From the NCBI GenBank assembly GCA_964468205.1, contig CAYXVG010000122.1, positions 1 to 9,819 of the forward strand: a stretch of DNA of 9,819 bases. The letters run 5' to 3'. This stretch comes from CAWELS01 sp964468205. Lineage in GTDB: Bacteria; Acidobacteriota; Terriglobia; Bryobacterales; Bryobacteraceae. How positions within the stretch are numbered: the first letter of the stretch is position 1; each line of letters begins with the position of its first letter. A program made the position numbers and the translations under genes. Under the pieces are notes generated by a model, which ran no database searches, was not told the DNA's origin, and worked only from the letters and a program-made list of their open reading frames with translations. Of the stretch, positions 1-6,059 are shown one piece after another.

Positions 1-55
1 AGTGGTACGCCCGGCAAGATTCGAACTTGCGACCTCTTGCTCCGGAGGCAAGCGC
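1..55 (-). repeat. Left attachment repeat (tRNA-Arg 3' fragment)
   Basis: This 55-bp stretch is identical to the last 55 bp of the window. On the minus strand it reads as the 3' part of a tRNA: anticodon stem CTTGC/GCAAG with loop CTCCGGA, a 5-nt variable loop, a T arm with loop TTCGAAT, acceptor strand CGGGCGT, A, and CCA ending at base 3. Beyond base 55 the bases do not supply a 5' acceptor strand (ACGCCCG is expected), so this copy is a fragment and not a working tRNA. For a minus-strand tRNA this is the side that should keep only the duplicated 3' piece after integration. The integrase gene ends 28 bp away, as is usual for such elements. Confidence 0.88.
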
Positions 56-63
56 GCGCTGCG

Positions 64-78
64 TCTAACCCCTTTAGA
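64..78. repeat. Short inverted repeat between attachment core and integrase gene
   Basis: TCTAA (64-68) and TTAGA (74-78) form a 5-bp inverted repeat around a 5-nt spacer, just after the integrase stop. It could be a weak hairpin at the integrase transcript end or simply chance. It superficially resembles a D arm, but the surrounding bases do not complete a tRNA. Confidence 0.25.
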
Positions 79-83
79 ATCAA

Positions 84-1223
84 CTACTGAACTGGGAGGT
101 TTTCGCCGCCTTGTACTACTTCTTGTACTACCTCGATAGAGTCCCGATGCGCCTGAAGACGCTTCGCCGCGTCCAAGGCGGCCTGTTTCCGGACGTGGGA
201 ATACCGCTTCTTCACCTGGGGATCAACATGTCCAACGGTGTTCTCTACCACCTGCTCTGGCACTCCGGCTTCGAGTAGTTCGGTGATCGTGGTATGCCGC
301 CAATCGTAGAAGCGGGCCGTCACGCCGGCCTTCTTCCGTATGGACTCCCACGCCTTGCGGAAACTCCCGATAGGCTGCTCGGGATCAACCCCGCGGCTAC
401 TCCGCATCCTGGGGAAGACGTACCACTCCGGCCGGCATTCCTTGAACCACTTCAGGTATCGCGGCAGGTACATCTGAAGGGCGGCTATTGCCTCGGGCGT
501 CAGTCCCACAATGCGATTCTCGCCGGCGGCCGTCTTCGATTCGGGAACCACCAACGTACGCCCCATCATGTCTATGTCTCGCCAGCGAAGCAACCGAATT
601 TCCTTCGGCCGGAGTCCACACAAGGCGATTTCGATGGACGGCGCTATCACTGGCGAGCGATTCTCGCGGGCCGCCTGCCGCAGCGCCCGCCGCTGTTCCG
701 GTTCGATCAACGTCCCGGATGACTTCTTCATGTCCAGGGTCTTGACGGACGGCCACAGCGCCGAACGGGGCTTGCCGATGCCCCGCGCCAAGGTCACTAC
801 CTCCATATCGATAGTGCGGCCGCTGGCCCCCTCCTCCAGGCGGACGGTCTGGTATTCCTTGATGCGGTCCTCACTCAGATCGGCCACCAGTAAGCCGCCC
901 AATAGCCGCTCGAGGTGCTTGCAGTTGTACTTGACCCATTCGACGGATGCGGCCTTGTGTCCGAGCTTGTAATCGAGCCGATACGCCTTCAGAATCTCGG
1001 TGACGGTCCAGACCCGGCGGGAGCGCTGCTCGGTCGGAAGGCCCGCATGCGCCCGTTCGAGTTCCCGGCGCCGCTGCTTCTCCGCATCCCGCGCCAAGGT
1101 CTTCCGAGTGGTCTTCGCCGACTCGTCTATCTTGTGGCCGGCAAAGTAGAACCGATACCGCCAAGTCTCCGACTTCTTGAGATTGCCGTCCTTGTCCTTG
1201 TAGGACGGCTGGTAGATCGCCAT
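84..1223 (-). CDS. int: Tyrosine recombinase/integrase (phage-type)
   Basis: This is a 379-aa site-specific recombinase that would join and cut the element at the tRNA-Arg site. The N-terminal part (about residues 1-60) is basic and fits an arm-binding domain, residues about 70-150 fit a SAM-like core-binding domain, and the rest is catalytic. Visible catalytic residues are R205 in CGLRPKEI, the probable beta-hairpin lysine K230, R309 and H310 in YDWRH, H332 in VGH, and the nucleophile Y341 in RYSH. The usual first histidine of the HxxR box is a tyrosine (Y306). I start at ATG 1223, whose A is also the last base of the upstream stop (TGATG); a GTG one codon earlier is possible. The C-terminal residues VVQEVVQ are encoded by a DNA repeat that may be an integrase binding site. 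It shares a promoter with the upstream KGG-motif gene. Confidence 0.95.
   Translation of the reverse strand: MAIYQPSYKDKDGNLKKSETWRYRFYFAGHKIDESAKTTRKTLARDAEKQRRRELERAHAGLPTEQRSRRVWTVTEILKAYRLDYKLGHKAASVEWVKYNCKHLERLLGGLLVADLSEDRIKEYQTVRLEEGASGRTIDMEVVTLARGIGKPRSALWPSVKTLDMKKSSGTLIEPEQRRALRQAARENRSPVIAPSIEIALCGLRPKEIRLLRWRDIDMMGRTLVVPESKTAAGENRIVGLTPEAIAALQMYLPRYLKWFKECRPEWYVFPRMRSSRGVDPEQPIGSFRKAWESIRKKAGVTARFYDWRHTTITELLEAGVPEQVVENTVGHVDPQVKKRYSHVRKQAALDAAKRLQAHRDSIEVVQEVVQGGENLPVQ
110..133 (+). repeat. Left pair of putative integrase arm-type sites
   Basis: Two adjacent 12-bp units, CTTGTACTACTT (110-121) and CTTGTACTACCT (122-133), lie inside the 3' end of the integrase gene. A matching pair with the same 12-bp spacing and orientation lies near the right end at 9642-9665. 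Phage integrases of this family bind short repeated arm sites on both sides of the core, and the location suits that. They encode VVQEVVQ, so a purely coding origin for this pair cannot be excluded on its own. Confidence 0.55.
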
Positions 1224-1741
1224 CACTTACCGCCCTTCTTCGCCGCCCGCTTCTCTTCAGCCGCCTGTGCTTTCCTCTGTGCCTCAATCAGGATGCTGGG
1301 CATGGGCTGGCACACGAAAGCTTCGATTCGGTTGATTCCGTTCCACTGAATGCGCCGCCGCAAGTACCGACCTGATGGGCCGCGAGCTTGGCGAACGATT
1401 TCGAGGTATTCATCATTTCGAAGATCGTAGTTATCCCCACTTATGGCCGTTCTTCCGTAGCAGACCTTAACGCTGATGCCCACCCAGGGCTGATAGACGC
1501 CTAGCTTCTGGTTGTAGGCATATGCTGGATCGGGCATAAGCAAAGCTCGAAAGACCCGGCGCCAACCGCTCGCCAAGTCATCGGGTTCGCCCAGTTCTGA
1601 GGGCCCCTCGGGAGATTGCCAGCGTGACTGTGCAGCCTTGCGGGCGATTTCCGTTCGCTGCTCGGGTGTGAGCTTCTTCTTTCGGGCTTTGCCACCGCGG
1701 CTTCCCAACTCCACCGCAGCGGGATTCTTTCTTTTCGCCAT
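1223..1741 (-). CDS. KGG-motif small protein of unknown function, coupled to integrase
   Basis: This is a 172-aa basic protein. Residues 1-42 (MAKRKNPAAV, then GSRGGKARKKKLTPEQR) form a lysine/glycine motif followed by a short helix ending in SRW, a pattern seen in many small bacterial proteins and probably nucleic-acid binding. Residues about 60-150 look like an independent globular domain rich in aromatic residues that I do not recognise. The C-terminus is a charged helix. I chose ATG 1741 because AGGAG sits 5 nt upstream; the ATG five codons earlier would place this ribosome site inside the gene. A near-consensus promoter lies directly upstream. The TGATG overlap with the integrase start shows co-translation, so a role as an integrase accessory or directionality factor is possible. 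That role is inferred from position only. Confidence 0.8.
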   Translation of the reverse strand: MAKRKNPAAVELGSRGGKARKKKLTPEQRTEIARKAAQSRWQSPEGPSELGEPDDLASGWRRVFRALLMPDPAYAYNQKLGVYQPWVGISVKVCYGRTAISGDNYDLRNDEYLEIVRQARGPSGRYLRRRIQWNGINRIEAFVCQPMPSILIEAQRKAQAAEEKRAAKKGGK

Positions 1742-1758
1742 GAGCACTCCTGTCATAG

Positions 1759-1787
1759 ATCGTATGCTTAGCGGTAAGTAATGTCAA
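1759..1787 (-). promoter_or_regulatory. Sigma70-type promoter of the KGG-integrase operon
   Basis: On the minus strand TTGACA (1787-1782, perfect -35) is followed by a 17-nt spacer and TACGAT (1764-1759, 4 of 6 for -10), 17 bp before the start codon. The spacer contains the palindrome CTTA-N4-TAAG (1767-1778), which could be a repressor operator placed to block RNA polymerase. Confidence 0.7.
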
Positions 1788-1856
1788 GGTTTCAGCGTGC
1801 GGGTCTTTGCCCTTAAGTACCCGGCCACAACTGCCGATGTTCTGCTCAACTCGCTT

Positions 1857-1884
1857 GGGGGACCACAGCGTTCTATGTGCCCCC
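1857..1884. other. Hairpin in the divergent intergenic region
   Basis: GGGGG (1857-1861) plus CACA (1864-1867) can pair with TGTG (1876-1879) plus CCCCC (1880-1884), leaving a 2-nt bulge and an 8-nt loop. There is no following T run. It lies between the divergent KGG/integrase and TerB-BRCT operons and may insulate or regulate them, or may be chance in GC-rich DNA. Confidence 0.3.
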
Positions 1885-1950
1885 GGTCCCATCCGTTTAG
1901 CGAGATGTTTTTGCCCGCCCATGATTAACACGCTACTGAACCCGAACATT

Positions 1951-1959
1951 TGATATGCT
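1951..1959 (+). promoter_or_regulatory. Putative extended -10 promoter of the TerB-BRCT operon
   Basis: TGATATGCT matches the extended -10 form TGnTATnnT, 30 bp before the ATG at 1990. No good -35 is visible at the usual distance, which is tolerated in extended -10 promoters. A strong ribosome site, GGAGGAG, follows with 7-nt spacing to the start codon. Confidence 0.4.
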
Positions 1960-1989
1960 CTCTTCCGGTAGCACTGGAGGAGTAGCGAG

Positions 1990-3465
1990 ATGGCCTGGCG
2001 CTGGTTTTGGCGGAACAAGTCATCACCCGTGTCTATCAACCCGGGGCCGCCGGTCGTCGAACCTCCGAGGACGACCGGCGACGCAACCACGCCCCCGGAG
2101 GTTTCCGGGTGGAAAGCGACCGACCGCGCCTCTCGGTATGTTCCGGAATTCAGACGCCTCTGTGCCGCATGGTACGAAACCTTCGACGAAGCGGGTAACG
2201 AGTACTGGGTCTTCGGCGACTGTCCTCCGCAAATCGGATCCCCCGCGGCGTGGTTCTGGGCACCTGCAGTAGATGTTCGATTGAATCACGATGTCCTCAG
2301 TTGGCCTAATCCTCCGGATAGTTGCGGTCGCTTCTCTAGCCTCAAGGCAGCACGAGAGGACTTCTGCTCGCACCCCCGCGCAAGCCGCCGCTCGCACATC
2401 AATTTCGAACGGGAAGAATCGGCGCTCCCGGAAGCGCAGGCGCTCCTGTCGACCATCCGCGAGAACGTCGCGGTCTGCTCAACACCAGAGGCCGCAAGCG
2501 ACATTTTGTATTCTCTAGACACCGATCTGGAACACATCATTCCGGATGCACTGGACGATCAAAAGGAGCGGCTTCACCTGTGGCGGATGCATATCCGCGG
2601 CTGCAATCGCGGAATCAGGAGATTTGCGAGCGAGAACCTTCAGTACTACGGGCACTTAACAGACAGCCATATCAAACGAATCTGCCAGAGTGACGTAATT
2701 TCGACATGGCTGTACTGGAGAGACCGTGGCGAATTGCCGATCACACCTGAAGTCCGAAGAGGAGTCGGCTTCTGGTCAGAGTCTAAATCGGATCTCGAGG
2801 TACGGGCAGTCGTCTCTCGAAACTGGCGTCGCTTCTACGAATCAGCGGATGAAGACGGTCAACCTGTCAACCAGCAACTCAATGCCGAGCGGCGGCGCGT
2901 TCGCTCAGTGGACGAGTGCATCGGGATCATCAGGGGAATAATGGCTGACGACAGAGTCCAGGAGGAGGAGGTCCATACTCTTGCGAAATGGCTTCTCGCC
3001 AGCGGGGAACTCATTGACGAATGGCCAATCAGTATTATTGCGGAGAGGCTCAATCGTGTCTATGCAGACCATGTTGTCGATGACCAGGAGCGCGAGGATC
3101 TTCGCGAACTCTTCCGGGAACTGATGGGCTCACACGAAGACGTTTCGGAATTCAGAAACGCTGCAACTAAGCTGCCTCTGACGAAGCCTCCACCAAACAT
3201 TGTGGTGCCTGACCGTCTCTTCGTCTTCACCGGGAAGTTCTTGCATGGCACGCGCAAGTCCTGCGAACAGGCCGTTTTGGATCGTGGCGGTTTCACCAAA
3301 CGCCAGGTGACCGAGAAAGTCGACTACCTGGTGATTGGCGCCATCGGAAGTCGCGACTGGATTCATTCGACGCACGGCCGCAAGATCGAGGCTGCGGTTG
3401 CGAACGTCGAGCGGGGTCACCCGACCGCGATCATCTCCGAAGAGCACTGGGAGAGGTTCCTGTGA
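1990..3465 (+). CDS. TerB-like/BRCT domain protein, probable cargo
   Basis: This is a 491-aa soluble protein. The C-terminal about 84 residues (408-491) are a BRCT domain of the bacterial DNA-ligase type: FVFTGKF start, RGG turn, VDYLVIG strand, GRKIE helix, and the conserved tryptophan in EEHWERFL. Residues about 305-380 form a helical TerB-like segment with acidic turns (GIMADDRVQEEE and YADHVVDDQERED). Residues about 15-37 are a proline-rich linker. Residues 40-300 are rich in W, Y and R and I do not recognise them. BRCT domains commonly bind DNA ends, nicks or phosphopeptides, and TerB-like folds occur in stress and phage-response proteins. Together they suggest sensing of altered DNA. 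The start has GGAGGAG at 7 nt. It lies opposite to all neighbours with its own promoter and overlaps the next gene by 4 nt. Its function is not established from sequence. Confidence 0.85.
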   Translation: MAWRWFWRNKSSPVSINPGPPVVEPPRTTGDATTPPEVSGWKATDRASRYVPEFRRLCAAWYETFDEAGNEYWVFGDCPPQIGSPAAWFWAPAVDVRLNHDVLSWPNPPDSCGRFSSLKAAREDFCSHPRASRRSHINFEREESALPEAQALLSTIRENVAVCSTPEAASDILYSLDTDLEHIIPDALDDQKERLHLWRMHIRGCNRGIRRFASENLQYYGHLTDSHIKRICQSDVISTWLYWRDRGELPITPEVRRGVGFWSESKSDLEVRAVVSRNWRRFYESADEDGQPVNQQLNAERRRVRSVDECIGIIRGIMADDRVQEEEVHTLAKWLLASGELIDEWPISIIAERLNRVYADHVVDDQEREDLRELFRELMGSHEDVSEFRNAATKLPLTKPPPNIVVPDRLFVFTGKFLHGTRKSCEQAVLDRGGFTKRQVTEKVDYLVIGAIGSRDWIHSTHGRKIEAAVANVERGHPTAIISEEHWERFL

Positions 3466-3737
3466 AGGTCGGTGACGTCGTCCGGATTAGCTGCCAGCAC
3501 AGCAAGTATGACGGGATAGTTGGCACCATCTTCGAAATCCAGAAAGCCTCCCGCTACGCCATCGTGGACATGCCAAAAGGCACGGAGCGACGGATTGAGA
3601 ACATCCGCGAAAACAGGATTCTAGCGCGGATGAAGCCGAGCCCCAAGAAGAAGCGGCCCAAGGGCGATCCTCAGTGGTTTCCGCTTCGGTGGCTTGAGCC
3701 CACTCCTTTGCATCACGAAGCGGACCAGTTGATCTGA
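3462..3737 (+). CDS. Small SH3/KOW-like protein coupled to the TerB-BRCT gene
   Basis: This is a 91-aa basic protein. Residues 1-55 (MKVGDVVRIS, then YDGIVGTIFEI and YAIVDMP) have the look of a five-strand SH3-like barrel of the KOW or hypoxanthine-type 'VGD.V' class, often used for RNA or protein binding. Residues 56-70 are very basic (KPSPKKKRPKG) and the tail is WFPLRWLEP. The GTG start overlaps the upstream TGA (GTGA), so translation is coupled to the TerB-BRCT gene, which implies the two products work together. No closer family is recognised. The call as a real gene rests on the overlap and on the plausible fold. Confidence 0.75.
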   Translation: MKVGDVVRISCQHSKYDGIVGTIFEIQKASRYAIVDMPKGTERRIENIRENRILARMKPSPKKKRPKGDPQWFPLRWLEPTPLHHEADQLI

Positions 3738-3784
3738 GAACTTCCCCGCCGCTCACCCCACTACCTCAGTGATCTGTTACCCCG

Positions 3785-3849
3785 GCCGCCGCGTGTGCAT
3801 CGTCGAAGGGCGGCGGCTATGCCAGTGAACCGTCGCCGGGGGAGCGACG
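3785..3849. terminator. Two GC-rich hairpins between convergent operons
   Basis: Between the rightward cargo pair and the leftward operon end, GCCGCCGC (3785-3792) pairs perfectly with GCGGCGGC (3810-3817), and CGTCGC (3831-3836) with GCGACG (3844-3849). Convergent genes need transcription ends here, and these stems are the only candidates. Neither is followed by a T run on either strand, so they are not classical intrinsic terminators. Confidence 0.35.
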
Positions 3850-3852
3850 CAT

Positions 3853-4242
3853 TCACCGCCTGCCCTTTCGGGCTGCGATCTGCGCGCGCTTGCGCTTGGC
3901 GAGGGCCCCCTCGAGAAGCGTCTCCTGAGTCTCTTCGGGAGTCGATCCAGACGCCAGAAACTCTCGAACCCGGCCAGGCTCGCCAGCGTCTTGGCACAGC
4001 CGCAGAGTCTCACCTGCTTCGGCGTAGCCGGCATCCCGGCCCATCGCTCGGGCCGCCGCAATCTCGAGCGACGCGGTCGCTAGCCGCGCTTGGCGGGTTG
4101 CAAGGCGATCGCGCAGCTTCCCCCGGGCCCGCATGCGCAAGTTATCGTCACGACTCGCGCGGGCGGCCTGTTTGCCCGCCAGCGCCGGGTACTGGATCAC
4201 GTCTTCGATGCGAGGGATCATTGAGGAATCGGTGATGAACAT
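3853..4242 (-). CDS. Helical protein of unknown function (129 aa)
   Basis: This is the last gene of the leftward set. The start ATG 4242 has AAGGAG 9 nt upstream. The protein is almost all helix and very basic toward its end (AKRKRAQIAARKGRR). Residues about 80-113 (ETLRLCQDAGEPGRVREFL followed by ASGST) recall a segment found near the C-terminus of phage head protease/scaffold proteins, which have a pattern like 'LC..AG.P..A..FI..G.S...V...L'. That resemblance is from memory and could be coincidental. No protease domain is present. It sits directly after the 278-aa coiled-coil gene with a 119-bp gap, so the two may act together. A link to helper-phage capsid assembly is only a hypothesis. 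Confidence 0.75.
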   Translation of the reverse strand: MFITDSSMIPRIEDVIQYPALAGKQAARASRDDNLRMRARGKLRDRLATRQARLATASLEIAAARAMGRDAGYAEAGETLRLCQDAGEPGRVREFLASGSTPEETQETLLEGALAKRKRAQIAARKGRR

Positions 4243-4361
4243 GAGTTTTTACTCCTTTTCGTTTCGTGTTGCGCCCGAAGCCGCCGCCAAGAAAACCGGG
4301 ACGCGGAGGGAAGGAAACTCGCGCCCCGGCCAGGCGGAGACTCGGCCCGCCTGAAGCTGCA

Positions 4362-5198
4362 TTACCGGGAAAGCGGGATATTCTGCCCCTTGGCGGAGAA
4401 CATCATTGGGCGAGTTGCCGGAGCCGGTCGGGGTTCCTCTTCACCCTCTGCCAACTTGGAATTCACCCGAGTAACCTGCACGGCGCCGGTTCGTGGCCGC
4501 ACTTCGTCTGCCCGCCGCCGCTCGGTGGACTGCCGCTGGTGGCTCTCGGCTGCCAGCCGCTCGAGTTGCTCCGCGAGTGCCGTTGCCGCCCGCTCCCGCT
4601 CGAAGGTCTTCTCCGCGCTGGCGTCGCCGGCCCACGCCGGAACGGGGCGTAAGGCGCCGCCGATCGCCTGTTGTGGCTGGCCGGTGAACAGGAATTCGCC
4701 CGGAATAGTCGGATCGGGAATCCGAAGGCTCTGAATCCAATCCGCCGCCAGCGCGTCATTCGCGCCATCGGCCCACGCCGCCATCTGGCGGAGCAACGGA
4801 GTGACGCTCTCGAACGCGGCCCGGATCTTCTCGGCGAGCTTGCCGCGTTCGGTTTCCGCGTGTTCTGACCGCGCTTTGTTGAGCCCGGACAAGCTGGCCG
4901 CCGCCTCGGCCTCGCTTCGCTGGAGTTCGCTCTCCAGCCCGCCGGCCAGCGCCTGAAGCCGGTCCAGTTCGGTCCGCGCCTCGGACTCGCGTTTCCGGAG
5001 GTCCTCCAGTCCCTCGGCTCCGTCGCCAAGGACCGCCCGCGCTTCAGCCCGCGCCAGGGCGCCCCGGTGGGTATCCAATTCGCTTTCGAGCGCCGTGATT
5101 TTCTCGCGGGTTTCGGTGAGCGTTGCGCTCGCCCGCTGGCGTCGATCGAGGTACTTTCCCGCGGCCTCAGCCGCGTCTTTCAGTGGATTCTTAAACAC
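4362..5198 (-). CDS. Coiled-coil protein of unknown function (278 aa)
   Basis: Residues about 25-125 are a long heptad-type coiled coil rich in E, R, A and L (TREKITALESEL and TELDRLQALAGGLESEL). A compact region at about 126-195 follows, containing LRQMAAWADG and the hydrophobic stretch IPGEFLFTG. A second charged helix runs at about 200-240, and the tail is disordered and rich in P and E. I use GTG 5198 because AAAGGA precedes it by 6 nt, so the protein starts MFKNPLKDAAEAAGKYL. A GTG 15 codons upstream lacks a good ribosome site and lies in the foot of a strong hairpin. No signal peptide or membrane segment is seen. The architecture would suit a scaffold, tether or structural partner, but I recognise no family. 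Confidence 0.8.
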   Translation of the reverse strand: MFKNPLKDAAEAAGKYLDRRQRASATLTETREKITALESELDTHRGALARAEARAVLGDGAEGLEDLRKRESEARTELDRLQALAGGLESELQRSEAEAAASLSGLNKARSEHAETERGKLAEKIRAAFESVTPLLRQMAAWADGANDALAADWIQSLRIPDPTIPGEFLFTGQPQQAIGGALRPVPAWAGDASAEKTFERERAATALAEQLERLAAESHQRQSTERRRADEVRPRTGAVQVTRVNSKLAEGEEEPRPAPATRPMMFSAKGQNIPLSR

Positions 5199-5242
5199 GG
5201 TTTTTCCTTTCTTGGTGCAGAAGCTGGCCCTTTCGCCCACCA

Positions 5243-5281
5243 CGGAGCGCCGGGGGGAAGGACCGAAAGCCCGGCGCTCCG
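5243..5281. promoter_or_regulatory. Perfect 12-bp hairpin upstream of the coiled-coil gene
   Basis: CGGAGCGCCGGG (5243-5254) and CCCGGCGCTCCG (5270-5281) are exact inverted complements around a 15-nt loop. It lies 45 bp before the GTG of the coiled-coil gene, in its leader RNA. No T run follows on either strand, so a leader structure, attenuator, processing site or protein-binding hairpin is more likely than a simple terminator. It is the longest perfect inverted repeat I noticed in the window. Confidence 0.6.
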
Positions 5282-5298
5282 TTACCTGCCAACAGGCC

Positions 5299-5505
5299 TC
5301 ATCTCGGCTGCTCTACCGCCTTGCCAATTGCCTCCGGAAGCCCGGTCAACATCTGCCGAAGTAGAACCGCCGCGAGTTCAGTTAGGCTTAACAATTGTTC
5401 ACTTTCACTCAACACAAATTGCTCTTCTGGGGGGCTGGAACTAGACACAAAATGCAATCGACACACCGGCCCGCAAAAAACCTCCAGGAAGGACCCGCGG
5501 GCCAA
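5299..5505 (-). CDS. Possible small protein (68 aa)
   Basis: This is a possible ORF in the 323-bp space between the bS21-like gene and the coiled-coil gene. It would begin with TTG 17 bp after the bS21 stop. The second half (ESEQLLSLTELAAVLLRQML, then TGLPEAIGK) would make a good amphipathic helix, and the codons are not unlike neighbouring genes. Against it, the TTG has no convincing ribosome site; a GGAGG at 5485-5481 lies 14 nt from an internal GTG (5466), which is too far. The 5' part also contains an inverted repeat, GGCCCGC/GCGGGCC (5468-5503). It may instead be leader sequence for the next gene. I do not recognise a family. Confidence 0.3.
   Translation of the reverse strand: MARGSFLEVFCGPVCRLHFVSSSSPPEEQFVLSESEQLLSLTELAAVLLRQMLTGLPEAIGKAVEQPR
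5381..5399. promoter_or_regulatory. Overlapping palindromes, AT-rich operator-like site
   Basis: GTTA-N4-TAAC (5381-5392) overlaps the perfect 10-bp palindrome AACAATTGTT (5390-5399) in an unusually AT-rich patch. The adjoining bases 5393-5415 resemble those at 6079-6100, just before the zinc-ribbon gene, suggesting a shared regulatory element. It lies about 185 bp upstream of the coiled-coil gene start. Confidence 0.3.
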
Positions 5506-5521
5506 GGGTGCGGAGACTGAT

Positions 5522-5749
5522 TCACTCGTAATCTCCCCGCTGGCCCCCTCTCATTCGCCGCCGCCGTAGTTCGATATTGCGCCGTTTCGCCAGCCGCTTG
5601 GCCCGCTCTGATCGAAACCGAAGGTGCTCCCGAAAGTCGGAGATCACCCGCTCAGCCGATACCCGCTTGCGAAATCGCCGGAGTATGGACTCCGCGCTCT
5701 CGCCCGGTCGCGCCTCTACCATGACGCCGTGAAACTCCCGCTCAGTCAT
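5522..5749 (-). CDS. rpsU: Ribosomal protein bS21 homologue
   Basis: This 75-aa, very basic protein has the bS21 pattern: VEARPGESAESILRRFRKRV (residues 11-30), a near match to the family signature of an acidic residue, a small residue, L-[KR]-R-F-[KR]-[KR], then a second helix (ISDFREHLRF) and an arginine-rich tail (KRLAKRRNIELRRRRMRG). Chromosomal bS21 sits on the 30S platform beside the anti-Shine-Dalgarno end of 16S rRNA and affects start-site choice. Phage-encoded bS21 copies are known and are thought to tune host ribosomes. The ATG at 5749 lies 8 bp inside the upstream zinc-ribbon gene, implying coupled translation; an internal ATG at residue 10 would also leave the core intact. Compared with usual bS21, residues at the second helix (RVISDFREH in place of a GIL.E.R-type run) are divergent. 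Family membership is fairly sure, but incorporation into ribosomes is not shown. Confidence 0.75.
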   Translation of the reverse strand: MTEREFHGVMVEARPGESAESILRRFRKRVSAERVISDFREHLRFRSERAKRLAKRRNIELRRRRMRGGQRGDYE

Positions 5750-6059
5750 CGAACGTCGCCCGCCTTTCCTGTTTCAAACTAATCTTGACCACTTTGTTTC
5801 CGCCGCTCTGCCGAATCCCGGCATCCTCACCCACTCGGGAACCCGCCCCGCCGTCGCCTGCCTCACCGCTGCCCAAGGAATCGCCGCTTGTGGTGCGGTC
5901 CGTCCCGCCGTCGCTCGAACAAATCGGACAGCAAACTCCGCAATAGAACATCGTGGTCACCGTGTCCACATGCATCGCATCGCTTGGCCGCTTGCCGCAC
6001 TCGTGGCACGGTGCGGAGACAGCCCCGGTCTGCAAACAACGCTTGGGTCTACGTACCAT
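5742..6059 (-). CDS. Small zinc-ribbon protein (105 aa)
   Basis: Residues 18-21 (CHEC) and 40-47 (CGVCCPIC) give two CxxC-type knuckles fitting one zinc ribbon. Residues 48-85 are low-complexity G/S/D/T and probably disordered, and the end (VVKISLKQERR) is a basic strand. ATG 6059 has GGAG at 8 nt. The gene overlaps the bS21 homologue by 8 bp, so the two are co-translated. Such small zinc proteins in mobile elements are often DNA- or RNA-binding regulators, but nothing here names a target. No homologue is recognised beyond the fold. Confidence 0.7.
   Translation of the reverse strand: MVRRPKRCLQTGAVSAPCHECGKRPSDAMHVDTVTTMFYCGVCCPICSSDGGTDRTTSGDSLGSGEAGDGGAGSRVGEDAGIRQSGGNKVVKISLKQERRATFDD

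Noticed and set aside
3..90. Complete tRNA at the left end
   Set aside because: The anticodon and T arms are fine, but bases beyond 55 do not provide a 5' acceptor strand complementary to CGGGCGT; TCTAA/TTAGA only imitates a D arm.
294..722. Rightward reading frame of 142 aa opposite the integrase
   Set aside because: It lies wholly opposite the well-supported integrase catalytic region and shows no motif or ribosome site.
1742..1756. Earlier ATG for the KGG-motif protein
   Set aside because: The five extra codons contain the ribosome site AGGAG that serves ATG 1741.
3795..4235. Rightward frame of 146 aa opposite the 129-aa gene
   Set aside because: Pro/Arg-rich translation typical of an antisense frame in GC-rich DNA; the opposite strand has a good ribosome site and a coherent helical protein.
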